From Reclinomonas americana ATCC 50394 (taxonomy: Eukaryota > Jakobida > Jakobea > Jakobida): a stretch of DNA of 45,716 nucleotides. Below the pieces are notes generated by a model. It did no database searches and was not told the origin of the DNA. It saw only the letters and a program-made list of their open reading frames with translations. Below are positions 22,801-34,858 of this stretch, piece after piece (positions within the stretch are counted from its first letter, which is position 1; every line of letters begins with the position of its first letter). A program made the translations under genes and the position numbers. The stretch covers positions 35,838-81,553 of the forward strand of contig PS015032.1 in the NCBI GenBank assembly GCA_048213135.1, given 5' to 3'.

Positions 22801-25166
22801 TGTTCCATCGGGGACTGGATTTCGTGATCGACGGTCGTCGGTTCTCGTCGCCATTGGTGCGTCTGTGTGCGTAGTGGATGCACAGTCGCTGTTCCTCATC
22901 TCACTCTTTCGTCTTCTGCGATGCGCAGCCGCTGGCCGCTCTGGGTGAAGCACCTCCGCCAAAGGTGAGTCGTGCAGGCAATGCAAGAGCCATGATACAC
23001 CGCTGACAGTCTGCTTTGCGTAAACGTGCAGTGGTTGCCGGCGTCCGACCTTGTCTCAGCGCAGACCGCCGCCGCTTCCGGTGTCTCAGCTGCTGCGTCG
23101 CCTGTGACAGACTACGGAGCGCCCTCCGCCCTCCTCCTCAAGCGGCGACAGCGAGCCGCCTTTGTTCTCGTCAGTGGTTTGTGCGACTGTGTCCGGCGTA
23201 TGTGCCGCGTGCTGTGTGCAAGACACCAACCGCGTTGAGTGTGCAGCGCCGGAGCCCGACGAAGAAGACAAGCGGATGGTATTGTCGCCATTGTCGGCCA
23301 TCGAGTCGGCGCTGGCCAGGAAGCGTGCCAGTGTGGTCTCGTCGCCGCACATGCAGCGCATCGGGAGCGTGTATGTGAATCGCCGCCAGTCGGATCGTCT
23401 CCAAACCGTCAATGTCGAACAGATTCTCGACCGTGGCGACGACGCCGGTGTGGTGGAGACGGTGGAAACGCTGGAGGTAGACGACGGACAAGGAGCCGTG
23501 CAGGTTCTGCGCGCCACCACTAGCGTCACTGGCGAGCGATTTAAGAAAACTCGTGCTCATCACGTCTGGCGCAGATCTGGCGATTGGACGGTGCGACACT
23601 GTGCGCGGTGCCCGAGTCCAGCTTTGGCGTGTTCTACTCGGCCGAGATGTACCTCGTGCTGTACGTGTGGACCGAGGAGATGCAGATCGACACCTTCTCC
23701 ACCTCGATCATGCGCGAGAACCGACAGCGTACCAAGACACACGCCTTGCTGTACATTTGGGAGGGGAAGCACTGTGGCAAGGGTGCATGGTTGGCCTGGA
23801 AAATGGGCACCGAGACCACCGTGTCGGACCGCATTCGACAACAGACGGGCGCTCTGCCGCGCATGGTTTGAATGCGCGCCATTGCACCACCAACAAAGGT
23901 GCATGCGCTCACTCGTCCCTGTGTGCCACAGAAACGCATCCACCAATTCCAGGAGCCAACACATTTCCGACAGCTTTTCAACGGCGGCATCGTCATTCGA
24001 CGGGTACGTGATGCATGACGTGAAACGATGAACGGCTGTGCTCACTCGCGCACAGGGCAAGCTGTCCGTCCGCGAGGCCGAGTGCACGCTCGCCTCCTTG
24101 TATCACGTACGCGGAGAGACCATGGACAACACCATGGCCGTCGAGGTGGCACTGGTATGCCAACCGATGACCGTGCCTGCCAAGTGCCTCTTACTGATAC
24201 TCCTTGTGTGTGTGCGCGCGAGCAGAGAATCGACTCGCTGAACAGCAACGACTGCTTCGTGCTGCAGACGCCAGACTGTGTGTACGCGTGGCTCGGCGTG
24301 GGCTCGAACGACACGGAGCGTGAAGTGTGCCGCGACATTCTGCCCTTCTTCATGGACGTGAGTACCCCTCGTGTGCATGGTGCGCACTGTCCTTCGTCGC
24401 TGCGCTCACCGTAATTGTGAGCAGGAGGGCGCCGATCTGCCAACAACAGAGGTGGAGGAGGGCAGGGAACCGGCCAAGTTTTGGAGTGACTTTATCGAAC
24501 TCATGGGCATGGCCATGGAGCATCCTGTGAGCAGCCAGCGTCTTCTCTCTCTTTTCTCTCCACCGATGAACCTCACCGACAATCCTCTGTGTGCGTGCGC
24601 AGAATTCCGCCGCGCTGGTGGATGAGCTGCAAGCTGCCGGCACTGACAAGTCGCGCTTCTACGCCTCCTCCGAGCGCTTGCGCCGCAGAGATGCACCGGA
24701 GCCGCGGCTGTACTGGTGCAGCAATGCCACCGGCAGCATGCAGGTGCATGAGGTGCTGCACTTTTCGCAGAGCAGTCTGCGCTCGGAGGATGTGATGCTG
24801 TTGGACACGGTGTCGGAGATTTTCGTGTGGATCGGCAGCGGCGCAACACCGGAAGAGCGACGACTCTCCATCCAGGTGGCACATGCCTTGGTTCGTGCCT
24901 CTGGTCGACCTCAGCAGCTGCCCGTGCGTCTTGTGCAGGAGGGTCACGAGCCGTTGTTGTTCTCGTGCAATTTCATCGGCTGGGAGCGAAGCACCAGCGA
25001 AACGCCCGCGTGTGCGCCAGAGCCGCAGCGCAGGCGCGTGACGGGGCGAGTGGTGGAGGAGGAGGCGCCAATCATTGCCGCGTTTCCCCTGTCCCTCAAG
25101 GCGCGCGCGTGGCGGCACCTGGTGGAACAGTGTGCGCACGAGAGCGGCAAGCAGCAGCGTACGTAA
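19815..25166 (+). CDS. Macro domain fused to six gelsolin/villin repeats
   Basis: Exons 19815-19898, 19975-20002, 20125-20222, 20287-20338, 20403-20722, 20786-20893, 20959-21272, 21314-21539, 21610-22390, 22469-22611, 22692-22856, 22929-22964, 23032-23173, 23247-23503, 23575-23865, 23932-24003, 24056-24154, 24226-24357, 24425-24526 and 24603-25166 sum to 4,014 nt (1,337 residues), in frame at every junction. The first ~230 residues read as a macro domain (ADP-ribose-binding fold): D-A-I-S-D-A-I helix, GQVLVTTAGNLPFEAVLHT, then VVPGFGECTTSATIG, LAMPLL and a C-terminal ..YLVCDTEHD strand. An Ala/Pro linker follows. Six gelsolin-type repeats start near 21314 (VWRVQ, LWQVKG, VNVFEGLPSRF, IWRLDG, SLNSNDCFVLQTP, LYWCSNATG). 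The protein ends with a short tail and no villin headpiece. Gelsolin repeats bind, sever or cap actin with Ca2+. An in-frame upstream ATG at 19746 is an alternative start. The usual macro GGG loop is not obvious, so ADP-ribose binding is uncertain. Confidence 0.85.
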
Positions 25167-25239
25167 GTAATAAATGAATGGCGTGGGTGAGAAAACGCGC
25201 AAACTATTCATGAGACACTGATTCGGGTGTGTCCGCTGC

Positions 25240-26226
25240 TCATTCGTCTCCATCCTCGTCCTCGCCGTCATCGTCACCTCCGCCAGCGCCCTCGTCGTCG
25301 TCGTCATCGTCGTCGTCTCCGAGTTCATCGTCGTCCAAGTCGAAATGCGGTCCCTCAGCGTAGTACTGGTACGCGTCCGGGTACACATCCTCCTTGATGC
25401 AGTCGGCCACCGCGTGGTGCGGGTTGTGGGTGACAAACATGCTGAAAATCGAGGCATCCTCTGCCTCATCGTCGTCGTCGTCCTGCATCAGCTCTCGTGG
25501 GCACATGCCGGGCTACGCATTGTCAGAACTGAATCCTGTCAACGGGAGGAGGTGGGAAGACACAGGCAGACANNNNNNNNNNNNNNNNNNNNGACCTTCC
25601 ATGCGATCCCGGAGCAGTCGACCGAAGCCTCGCCCGCGTCCGTGAACTTGGCCTCAAAGGACAACTCCGAGTCGGCTGAACGAGAAGGGGGGGTAAGTGT
25701 CAGCAGCAGTGGAAGGAAGAGGAGAAGGAGGAGAGAGGGGTAGAGTTACGCACAAAAGTAGGGATTCGCCTTGAATCGCATGGTGATCTTGTAGCCGGAC
25801 TTGATGTCGGGCGCAATGTCGACCTTGAGCGTCGAGAGGTGCTCCAGAATGCCAATGTCTCCTTCCGAGACCATTTGCGCAATCGTCGGGTGCGAGAGGA
25901 TCTGCGACAGGAGAGTGAGGGGGGAAAGTGTGTAACAGGGGACTGGGGGAGAACAAACAGACCGCTCGAGCCCAGAAGCCGTCGACCTGTCGGTTATCAA
26001 GGGCAGAGTGAGTGACGAGAGGCACTTCTTCACTCAATCTATGGGAAAAGGGTAGAGAATCAGTGATTCCAGTCTATTTCTCTCTTTCTTGCGAGTCTCC
26101 GTGCATGCCTGGCGACAGACAATGCGCATGCAACGCATGAAGCCTCGACGCACTCTCTGAACCTGTCTGTGTATAGGCAAAGCACTTGCAAGGTGACGAG
26201 TTGTCTCTCTCTTTTTGTGGTAGCAT
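25240..26226 (-). CDS. NAP1/SET-family histone chaperone, 5' end uncertain
   Basis: Secure exons: 26038-25963, 25901-25754, 25675-25596 and 25512-25240 (stop at 25242-25240), with a 20-N gap (25573-25592) inside the last intron. Motifs are those of the NAP fold: DGFWARAILSHPTIAQMVSE, DIGILEHLSTLKVDI, GYKITMRFKANPYF, SFEAKFTD, SIFSMFVTHNP and DCIKEDVYPDAYQYYAEG. A long Asp/Glu/Gly C-terminal tail follows, as expected for a histone H2A/H2B or H3/H4 chaperone. The first secure exon needs a phase-2 donor. The best nearby choice starts at ATG 26226 and splices at a GTGCTT donor about 40 nt in, giving about 205 residues. That model lacks the long N-terminal dimerisation helix usual in this family. 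The missing part may instead lie in the 50-N gap at 26268-26317. The start is only 17 bp from the stop of the upstream gene. Confidence 0.75.
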
Positions 26227-26242
26227 GTATGTCAAGTGCAGG

Positions 26243-29016
26243 TCAGGCGCTCCCAAGCCTCGAGTCCNNNNNNNNNNNNNNNNNNNNNNNNNNNNNNNNN
26301 NNNNNNNNNNNNNNNNNGGTCATCGCCGTTGGCGTCTGCGAGCGTCTTGGTGGACGCGGCACTCCGCCGCCGACCAGCGTGTACGTCCCGTTGGGCGTGG
26401 CGCTTCGAGTGCCGGCTGGGGTGGCACTCCGAGGTGCGGTTGGCGGGCGAGTCGATGTGCCGGTCCGTGAGGGGGCGCGTGGTGGCGGTGGCGGAGGGGT
26501 GCCGGCACTGCGCGTGCGGCTCATGGTGGGCCGCGGCACCGGTGCGCGCTTGGCGGCGGATGCAGCAGGCGCTGCCGAATGCCGACTGGCCACACTGGCC
26601 ACCGAGCCCACACTGGTGTTCAGTGGATTGCCGGTGGTGGCAGAACGACGGTGCGTCGTCGTTGTTGTTGTCGTTGTTGCCGTCGTTGGAGTCGGTCGCG
26701 GCGGCGCCGGTGAAGCGCGCGCGACGGGTTTTGCCGTGGTGGCAGTGGATGCTACACTCACGCGACGCCCGCCACTGGCGCTTGTTGACCTGGTGGTGGT
26801 CGGGGTCGGATTGCGCGCATTGGTGGTTGTCGGTGAGGCAGTTGAGGCGGCTGGTGTTACTCGACCGGAGGGAGTCGGAGCGCGCGCAGTGACCTTGGCA
26901 GTGGGCGTGGCGGATCGGCGAGTGGAAGTGGCCGAGGTGGGCGCAGGGGTGGGCACAGTCGGTGGGCGACTGGCCGGTGCCATGGAGCTCACCGACAAGC
27001 GCGCAGACGACTGCCGCGAGGGGCCGGTGGTGGAGTTCATTGTCGTGGCGGATGTCGGTCGATCACCGGCTGGCAAAATGCGAGCAGTTGTGGCGTTGCC
27101 GATGGATCCACGCGGGCGACCCAGTGGTGNNNNNNNNNNNNNNNNNNNNCCGGCGTCTGGCGTCGTTGCGAAGTGAGAGCAGCGGCGGCGGCGACGGCAG
27201 CCGTGCTGCTGACCGACAGCCGATGACCCTTGCCCGCAGCAGCGGTAATGGACGGACTCGGTGCTCGCACATGCGTCGGCTTGGGCGAAGCAGGGGCATT
27301 CTGCGGCCGCCCCAGCAGGGGACGACGACGCGTCGCCGAGGTGCTCATCGCGGCGCGCTTCTGGGCCTGCGGCGACGACGACGACGACGCAGCAGCTGCA
27401 GGTGAGTCGGGCGCCGGCGTGGGAGCCCGATTGCGCGACGGCACCATGCTCGGTGACGTGGGAGCGCTCATCGCCGGTGCGGCAGGCAGCGACAGGAGTG
27501 ACGTGGGTCCCGGCGGCAACTCGGCCGGTGGCTCATCGCTCTCCCACAACACCTCCTTGATGCTCTTGAGAATGAACTTGCCACGCTCGATGCGACGCTG
27601 GTACTCCTCGTCGTCCTCGCCGGCCGCGGGTGTGGCAGTGCGCACTTTCTTCTCCACGGCATCGGCACAGGCCTTGACCCACGAAGCCGACGATGGCGTC
27701 GTCGGCGCCGGCGGCTCGGACGGTGCAACCACCACAATCGCTGCCTCCGGCTTTGTATCCGCCACGGAAGCCGACGCCTCCGCCGCAGCAGTCAGCACCT
27801 GCTCATCGTCAATCCACAGCTGCAGTTCCTCCTCGTTGAGCGGCACCCCGTCAAACAGACCAATGCTGCGTCGCTCCTTCTTGCGCTTCGACTTGGTTCG
27901 CTTCACCGCCGGCGACACACCNNNNNNNNNNNNNNNNNNNNNNNNNNNNNNNNNNNNNNNNNNNNNNNNNNNNNNNNNNNNNNNNNNNNNNNNNNNNNNN
28001 NNNNNNNNNNNNNNNNNNNNNNNNNNNNNNNNNNNNNNNNNNNNNNNNNNNNNNNNNNNNNNNNNNNNNNNNNNNNNNNNNNNNNNNNNNNNNNNNNNNN
28101 NNNNNNNNNNNNNNNNNNNNNNNNNNNNNNNNNNNNNNNNNNNNNNNNNNNNNNNNNNNNNNNNNNNNNNNNNNNNNNNNNNNNNNNNNNNNNNNNNNNN
28201 NNNNNNNNNNNNNNNNNNNNNNNNNNNNNNNNNNNNNNNNNNNNNNNNNNNNNNNNNNNNNNNNNNNNNNNNNNNNNNNNNNNNNNNNNNNNNTGCCGGC
28301 TGCAGCTTGTTGCTGGCACCACCACCAGCGCCGAGAATGCGATTCGTCTGCTGACTGGCACCGAGCACATGCGACGACAGCAGTCCGCCCATCGGTTGCG
28401 CCACGATGCGCTTGCCGACCACCGCGTTGAGTGCCATCTCGTCATCATCATCGTCATCGTCGTCGTCGTCGTCATCGTCGACATCATCGTTGGTGGGAGC
28501 GCTGCTGGCTTGGTTCTCGGTGTTCTCCTCGTTCTGCTGCTGCTGCGTCATGCGCTCCATGAGCAGAGAGCTCAGTCGGCGACTCAAGCGCTTCTTGGTC
28601 GTCGAGCGTGAGGAGGGCACGGCGGGAGAGCGCAGGGACTCGGCCATGGGCACAGGCGACGAGTGCAGCGGCGGGCGAGGTGGTGTGCCCTTCGAGGCCG
28701 AGCGCACCAGCGCAGCGCGACTGAACAGAGGTTCCTCGTCGGTGATGACATCCACCTCTGAGACGGAGAGGGTGAGACGACACAAACACGCACAAGAGAG
28801 AGTATGTGTGTGTATGAGATAGAGACCTTGCAGAATGCGGAGGTCCTGTATGGCGCCGGGTGAGTGGCACTCGCCAGGAGGACGAGTGTCTGCAAAGAGA
28901 AAACACCAACAACGATCGCTGATGAGCTTCGGTGCAGGGAGAGCGCAAGAAGGGGGGAGGGCGTGGATGCCAATAGTATGAGAAGTGCAAGAGGCAATTA
29001 ACGCACCCATAGACAT
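26243..29016 (-). CDS. Long Ser/Thr/Pro-rich protein of unknown function
   Basis: ATG 29016. The first coding exon is only 10 nt (29016-29007, M-S-M plus one base), followed by 28889-28827 and then one long exon from 28757 to the stop at 26243, broken by three gaps (27922-28293, 27130-27149, 26268-26317). Both early junctions keep frame. The N-terminal part has basic Ser-rich segments (SRSTTKKRLSRRLSSLLMER), a poly-Asp run and a compact segment (NEEELQLWIDDEQVL; EEYQRRIERGKFILKSIKEV) that looks folded. The C-terminal half is Ser/Thr/Pro/Ala/Arg-rich (RPTSATTMNSTT; TPPPPPPRAPSRTGTSTRPP), a composition seen in microtubule-binding or scaffold proteins. I do not recognise a family. Gap lengths are unknown, so total size is a guess (at least 850 residues). 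Confidence 0.7.
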
Positions 29017-29568
29017 GATTGGACAGCAGCAACGAGCGAGACCTGCCTTCTCTCGCAAAAATGTGCAAAAGATAAAACGGTCGTCCGGTATTTCATGCAG
29101 CGTCGGTTGCCAAAGTTCGATGCCACGGAGGAGAGAGAGAGACGTGTCTCTGTCGCCTTGCATCCCACTGCCCATTATGTCTGCCTCGCGCCTGCATTCC
29201 TCCTTCACTTCGCAATCGATTTCTTGTGATGCACGTGTCACAATATTGTTCGGTCGTATGCGTGCGTTCCCGTCCGCCACCAGCCTTGCCAACATGCTCC
29301 TCATCGCTACGCGGGCAAGGCGGCAGAGGGAGGGAACGCAGAGATGAAGCAGGGCGCTGCGGACGAATTTGAACTCGCGATATCGATCGAACACGTTCGC
29401 AAGCACACAGCTACCGCAGTGCAAGCGATGCACGAAACTGCGACCGAGCGCCACGGCGGCGACCACCGGCAAGAGCGATCGCCGTGACACAAGAGCGTTG
29501 TACATGACCGAAAGTCAAAATTCCGACTCCCGCCAAAAAATCACAGGAAACCCTTGCATTTTCGCGTG
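29017..29568. promoter_or_regulatory. Intergenic region between divergent Ser/Thr/Pro-rich gene and GT31 array
   Basis: 552 bp between ATG 29016 (minus) and ATG 29569 (plus). It should hold both promoters. No coding frame with support and no clear core-promoter element is visible. A TCACAG acceptor-like site lies about 20 nt before the GT31 start. Confidence 0.4.
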
Positions 29569-29908
29569 ATGGCGCGCTCTCTTCCCCTCGCACTCCTCCT
29601 CCTCCTCCTCCTTGTGGCATGCCTCGTCACAGTCAAGGCGGCGGTCGATGAGCTGGAGGAGGCGCGTCGCCACCGAGTGTATGAAGTTGAGGTGGAGGCG
29701 ACTGGGCTCTTCAGGCACAGAAGCAACCGAACTCCAACGACGATCCGTGTGTCGTGGAAGGACCCAACCATCAAAACTATCGAGCAAGCAGGTGCGCGTG
29801 TGTGTGTTGAGTCTGCTGGTTTCGCGTGTGTGTGAGGGGGGAGAGAGAGAGAGAGTGCNNNNNNNNNNNNNNNNNNNNCTTCTTCTCGTTTCGTTCGTCT
29901 CTTCTTCT

Positions 29909-29958
<50 letters not shown>

Positions 29959-31849
29959 GTGCAGTGCGATGAGAGCGATTCGAGTTCGTCACAGTCCGAG
30001 AAATGCATTCTTGTTCACCGTCTCACTGCGTGTCTTTTATGCTCAGACATCGCATTCGCCGTCTCAGCAGCGGCGGCGCGTGGGTCTACTCGTGCGTGGG
30101 CGTCTGCATTTGCTGTCGATCGCCAACGACGGCTCGGATGTGGACCTTGTTGGTGAGTTTGTACATCCAGTTGCCGCACACGCACTGTTGTTGCTGATGG
30201 GTGAGTGTAGCCGAGGATTTCGGAACAACCGAGCAGCTGGAGAGTGCGTTCATTCCGGCCATGGCGATGGCCATGCGTCTGCAGTTGGAACGCAGCATGC
30301 CAGAGGCGAGTATAGGTGCCTCCCCATTGCCAACCCTTTCACTGTCGCTCACTGCATTCTTTGATGCTTGCGCAGCCGACGCCAGTGGAGTCTCGCTTGT
30401 CACGGCTGGAGTACCTGCGCAAGGGATTCCGCATTCCAGTGCCCGCCTTTGACACCACTTTCCTCGACTTCCCTTATGCTATTCCCGGGTGGGAGTTACC
30501 AAGTATGCTCAATTTTCTCTTACGTTTACCTATTCTGTATGTCGCCCTCAAACCCTCTTTTCCTCTCGCTCTCCAACAGGTCCGACCCTGCCAGACGAGT
30601 TCCCCTCGTTCAGCATGCGAGACAACAACAACAATACGACTTCTCATCAACCTATCGTTGTCCGAGCCGCTGTGGAGCGCTGCATGGAGGAACCAGAGGT
30701 GCGTATAGATAGTCAACTTTGGAATTCCGCAAGTTTTCTTACCTCTCCGCGTGCATCGCGAAGCTCATCGCCTGGTACTTTGTGGTGCGTCACTCACTCG
30801 CAAGAAGAGCTTGCCGTGTGTCACTGTCTCCTCACCATTGTACGTAGCCACCCTCCACCGTGCACGAGCGCTTCTTGCCACCACCATTGCCGCCACCGCC
30901 CGAGTGGGCAGGCGATGTCGATGGACTCGTTTCCCTTCGCTTGCCTGGACCCTTCGAGCGCATGCGCTATCGACATCCGCAGCCGGCTCCAGCACCTGTG
31001 CAGCGCGGCTTCATCATGAACTCGGGTCGCGGAGAACCGCCGCTTGTCGAGTGCACCGTGTGCGGATCGCGATTTGTGCGCGCCCATCCACCGCCGCCAC
31101 TCGGTCCGCGAGTGCGCATTCTCATTGCGGCGTGGTGCGGTGATGTGGAACGCGAGGCGCGTGACAATGTGCGCCAGACGTGGATGCGCTACCGCAACGT
31201 GTACCACGCACAGCACAACCCGCACGGCTCACTACAAGTGATCTTTGTGATGGGTCGTCCTCGCTCCGCCGCCACGCGGCAGGCGCTGCACGAGGAGTAC
31301 TTGCAGTACGGTGACATGGCGCTCCTCGACATCCGCGAGAACATTTACAACGGAAAGAACCTGGAGTGGTCAAAAATGGCGCACGACACGTACGGGCGCA
31401 GCCAGACGCTGCGGTACGTTGGGCGAGTGGACGTGGACGTGTTCTTCCGTCCTCTGAAGATGGAACACGAGTTGCGACGGCTTCCGCGTGAGCGTCTGCT
31501 GTGGGGACATACCATCTTTGGGTACCGTGGACGGCGGATGTTTGAGTACCCTCTCGGGCCGGCGTACTTTGTCAGCTGGGATCTGGTGGTGTTCCTGCGC
31601 CGCACGACTTCAATCTCGGCAGTCGACCGGATGGGAAGCGAGGACTGCGGCTTCACGCACTACTTTGTCAAGTCCGACCTGCCGGTGCACTTGGCCTCCG
31701 ACATGCGGTTCCACGATCTCCAGGGCCACCGCCGTGGCCTGTTTGTCGAACCAACGACCGACAAGTCCATCAACATTCATCGTGTGCGCGACCTGGCGCA
31801 GCTGCAAATGTTTATGCAGCGCTTCCCTGACGGGTTGTACGCTGTTTGA
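29569..31849 (+). CDS. GT31-type beta-1,3-glycosyltransferase, copy 1 (possibly defective)
   Basis: Exon 1 (29569-29791) has a signal anchor (MARSLPLALLLLLLLVACLV) and the stem motif DELEEARR...SWKDPTIKT shared by all copies. Later exons: near 30048-30150 (VGLLVRGRLHLLSIANDGS), near 30212-30306 (ending in a GC donor, GCGAGT), near 30377-30505, 30580-30700, a 21-nt L-I-A-W-Y-F-V exon, and a large final exon to TGA 31849. The catalytic part has R-Q-T-W-M-R-Y, VIFVMGRPRS, YVGRVDVDVFFRP (DxD metal/nucleotide-sugar site), EYPLGPAYFVSWDLVV and GSEDCG, the GT31 motif order. GT31 enzymes act in the Golgi on nucleotide sugars. Odd: the second exon found in copies 2-4 is not recognisable here. It should lie by the gap 29859-29878, and joining exon 1 to the acceptor at 29964 gives an immediate stop. 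Either the gap hides the exon or this copy is broken. Confidence 0.75.
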
Positions 31850-31973
31850 GCCGTACGTAGTGAATTTGTTATGCGTTCGCTGAAGGCAGTGATAATCGTG
31901 AACCACCACGCAGCTGCAGCCGACTCGAACTTCGAGATATGTCCTTGCGCACTTTTTTCAGGACTTCCGTCGC

Positions 31974-33246
31974 ATGCAACCGCCGCGGAGAGTGGTGGTT
32001 TCGCGCCTCGCTCTCCTCCTCTTTGCGGCATGCCTTGTCACTACCACCACGGCGGTGGTCGATGAGCTGGAGGAGGCACGTCGGCAAGGCGTGCACCTGG
32101 TAGAAGTGGAGATGAGGGGCATCATTGCGGGCCGCCCCGAGATTCCAGTGGCCGTGGCCGTGTCGTGGAAGGACCCAGCTATCAAAACCATCCAGCAGGC
32201 AGGTGTGATAGCGCGTCAGCTTGCATGCATGGTGCATTTTGCGTGTCACTCATGTGGTGGTATGCGTATCCATTATTGTTGTGCAGTCGCGCGAGCTGTG
32301 GGCGAGGTCGAGGCCTTGGCGTACCCACCGAGGCAGCGCAAACTCATGCATCTCGCGCAGATCGCGTTGGTGGAGAAGGGACTGTGGGCTCCCTCCAGCA
32401 TGCATCGGCGACTGTTGTCATTCACGACTGTGGTGCGAGAAGCGGTGAGTCTCGTGTGCGCACGATGCACACTTTTCGTGTCCGTCCAGTGTGTTTGCAT
32501 ACCTCTCTCGTCCACCACGGCCACACGGCATTCACCGTCTCCACTTGCATGTGTCGTACTTGCCGCCCTTCCCTCCTTTTCCTGCTGTACATGTGCACGT
32601 GATTGCCTGCTCTTCGTCGTTGTTCTCCGAGGTTTCTTCCATCCTTTCTCTCACGAGGCACGCACAATGTGTGTGCGTGAGAGATATCGTTCCTCGTCTC
32701 ACCGTCTTTCCATCGTCCACCTCGACACAGCCCACCCGCGTGAATTCGCCGTCCCTGCTGCGTCGCGTGGGTCTGCTCGTGCGCGGACGTCTGCACTTGC
32801 TGTCGATTGCCGCTGACGGCTCGGATGTGGACCTTGTTGGTGAGTTTGCGCATACACTCGTCCACTCGATCGTTGTGCTGATGTGTGAGTCCAGCCGAGG
32901 ATTTCGCAATAACCGAACAGCTGGAGAGTGTGTTCATTCCGGCCATGGCGATGGCCATGCGTCTACAGTTGGAGCGCAACATGCCTGAGGTGAGTAGGTG
33001 TTCTTCCAGAACCTTTCTCCTCCCTCTCTCAATGCCGCCAATTGCTCTCGTGCAGCCCAAGCCGATCAAGTTCGACTTGTCACGACTGGAGTACCTGCGC
33101 AAGGGATTCCGCATTCCAGTGCCCGCCTTTGACACCACATTCCTCGCCTTCCCGTTCGCAGTGCCCGGGTGGGAGTTATCATGTGCGTCCACTCTTCCCT
33201 CCCCGCTTCCCTGCATTGCACGTGATACTTAGCCTCTCTTTCTCTC

Positions 33247-33288
<42 letters not shown>

Positions 33289-33409
33289 NNNNNNNNNNNN
33301 NNNNNNNNAGTGCCGGGTCGGGAGGTTATCATGTGCGTCCACCTCCTTCCCTTCCCCGTCCTTCCCTTCGTCATTGTCACGTTATACTTACGTCTCTCTT
33401 CTCTCTTCT

Positions 33410-33452
<43 letters not shown>

Positions 33453-34765
33453 CTCTCTCTCTCTCTCCCTCCCTCCCTCCCTCCCTCTCCAACAGGTCCG
33501 ACGCTGCCTGACGAGTTGCCCTCATTCGGCATTCGCGACCACAATCCAATCACCGGCGCCCATCAGCCAGCAGTCGTTCGTGCCGCCGCGGAGCGCTGTG
33601 CGCACGAACCAGAGGTGCGTACCCGATCCCCAGCTTTTTTCAACTTCTGTGAGAATTCTCATCTCTCCCGTGCCGCACACAGCTCATCGCCTGGTACTTT
33701 GTGGTGCGTCACTCACTCGCAAGAAGAGCTCGCCGTGTGTCACTGTCTCCTCACCTTTGTACGTAGCCACCATCCACCGTGCACGAGCGCTTCTTGCCAC
33801 CGCCATTACCGCCGCCGCCCGAGTGGGCAGGCGATGTCGATGGACTCGTATCACTTCGCTTGCCTGGACCCTTCGAGCGCATGCGCTATCGCCACCCGCA
33901 GCCGGCTCCAGCACCTGTGCAGCGCGGCTTCATCATGAACTCGGGTCGCGGAGAGCCGCCGCTTGTCGAGTGCACCGTGTGCGGATCGCGATTTGTGCGC
34001 GCCCACCCGCCACCGCCACTCGGTCCGCGAGTGCGCATCCTCATTGCGGCTTGGTGCGGCGACGTGGAACGCGAGGCGCGTGACAATGTGCGCCAGACGT
34101 GGATGCGCTACAGCAACGTGTACCACGCACAGCACAACCCGCACGGCTCACTACAAGTGATCTTTGTGATGGGCCGTCCTCGCTCTGCCGCCACGCGGCA
34201 GGCGCTGCACGAGGAGTACCTACAGTACGGTGACATGGCGCTCCTCGACATCCGCGAGAACATTTACAACGGAAAGAACCTGGAGTGGTCAATCATGGCG
34301 CACGACACGTACGGGCACAGCCAGACGCTGCGGTACGTTGGGCGAGTGGACGTGGACGTGTTCTTCCGTCCTCTGAAGATGGAACGCGAGTTGCGACGGC
34401 TTCCACGCGAGCGCCTGCTGTGGGGACATACCATCTTTGGGTATCGTGGACGGCGGCTATTCGAGTACCCTCTCGGGCCGGCGTACTTTGTCAGCTGGGA
34501 TCTGGTGGTGTTCCTGCGTCGCACGACATCAATCTCGGCAGTCGACCGGATGGGAAGCGAGGACTGTGGCTTCGCACACTACTTTGTCAAGTCTGACCTG
34601 CCGGTGCACTTGGCCTCCGACATGCGGTTCCACGATCTGCAGGGCCACCCCAGAGGCCACTTTGCGGAGCCGACAACTGACGAGACAATCAGCATTCATC
34701 GTGTGCGCGGTCGGGTGCATCATGACTTCATGGAGCGTTTCCCTGACGGGTTGTACGCTGTTTAG
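31974..34765 (+). CDS. GT31-type beta-1,3-glycosyltransferase, copy 2
   Basis: Exons 31974-32202, 32287-32444, 32731-32839, 32895-32989, 33056-33182, 33496-33614, 33683-33703 (21 nt) and 33767-34765 sum to 1,857 nt, 618 residues, all in frame. This is the cleanest member of the array and serves as the model for the others. It is a type II membrane protein: short basic N-terminus, signal anchor (LALLLFAACLVTTTTAVV), a ~300-residue stem region, then a Cys-x2-Cys segment (VECTVCGSRFVRAHPPPP) and the GT31 catalytic domain. That domain has RQTWMRYSNVYHAQ, VIFVMGRPRS, ENIYNGKNLEW, YVGRVDVDVFFRP, EYPLGPAYFVSWDLVVFLRR and RMGSEDCGF. The donor sugar and acceptor cannot be read from sequence. It follows copy 1 by 124 bp. 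Confidence 0.85.
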
Positions 34766-34858
34766 CCGCAATGAACTTGTTATGCGTTCGCTGAGGGCAG
34801 TGATAATCGTGAAATCACGGCAGTCGAACCTTGCGCACTCTTTTCAGGACTTCGTCAC

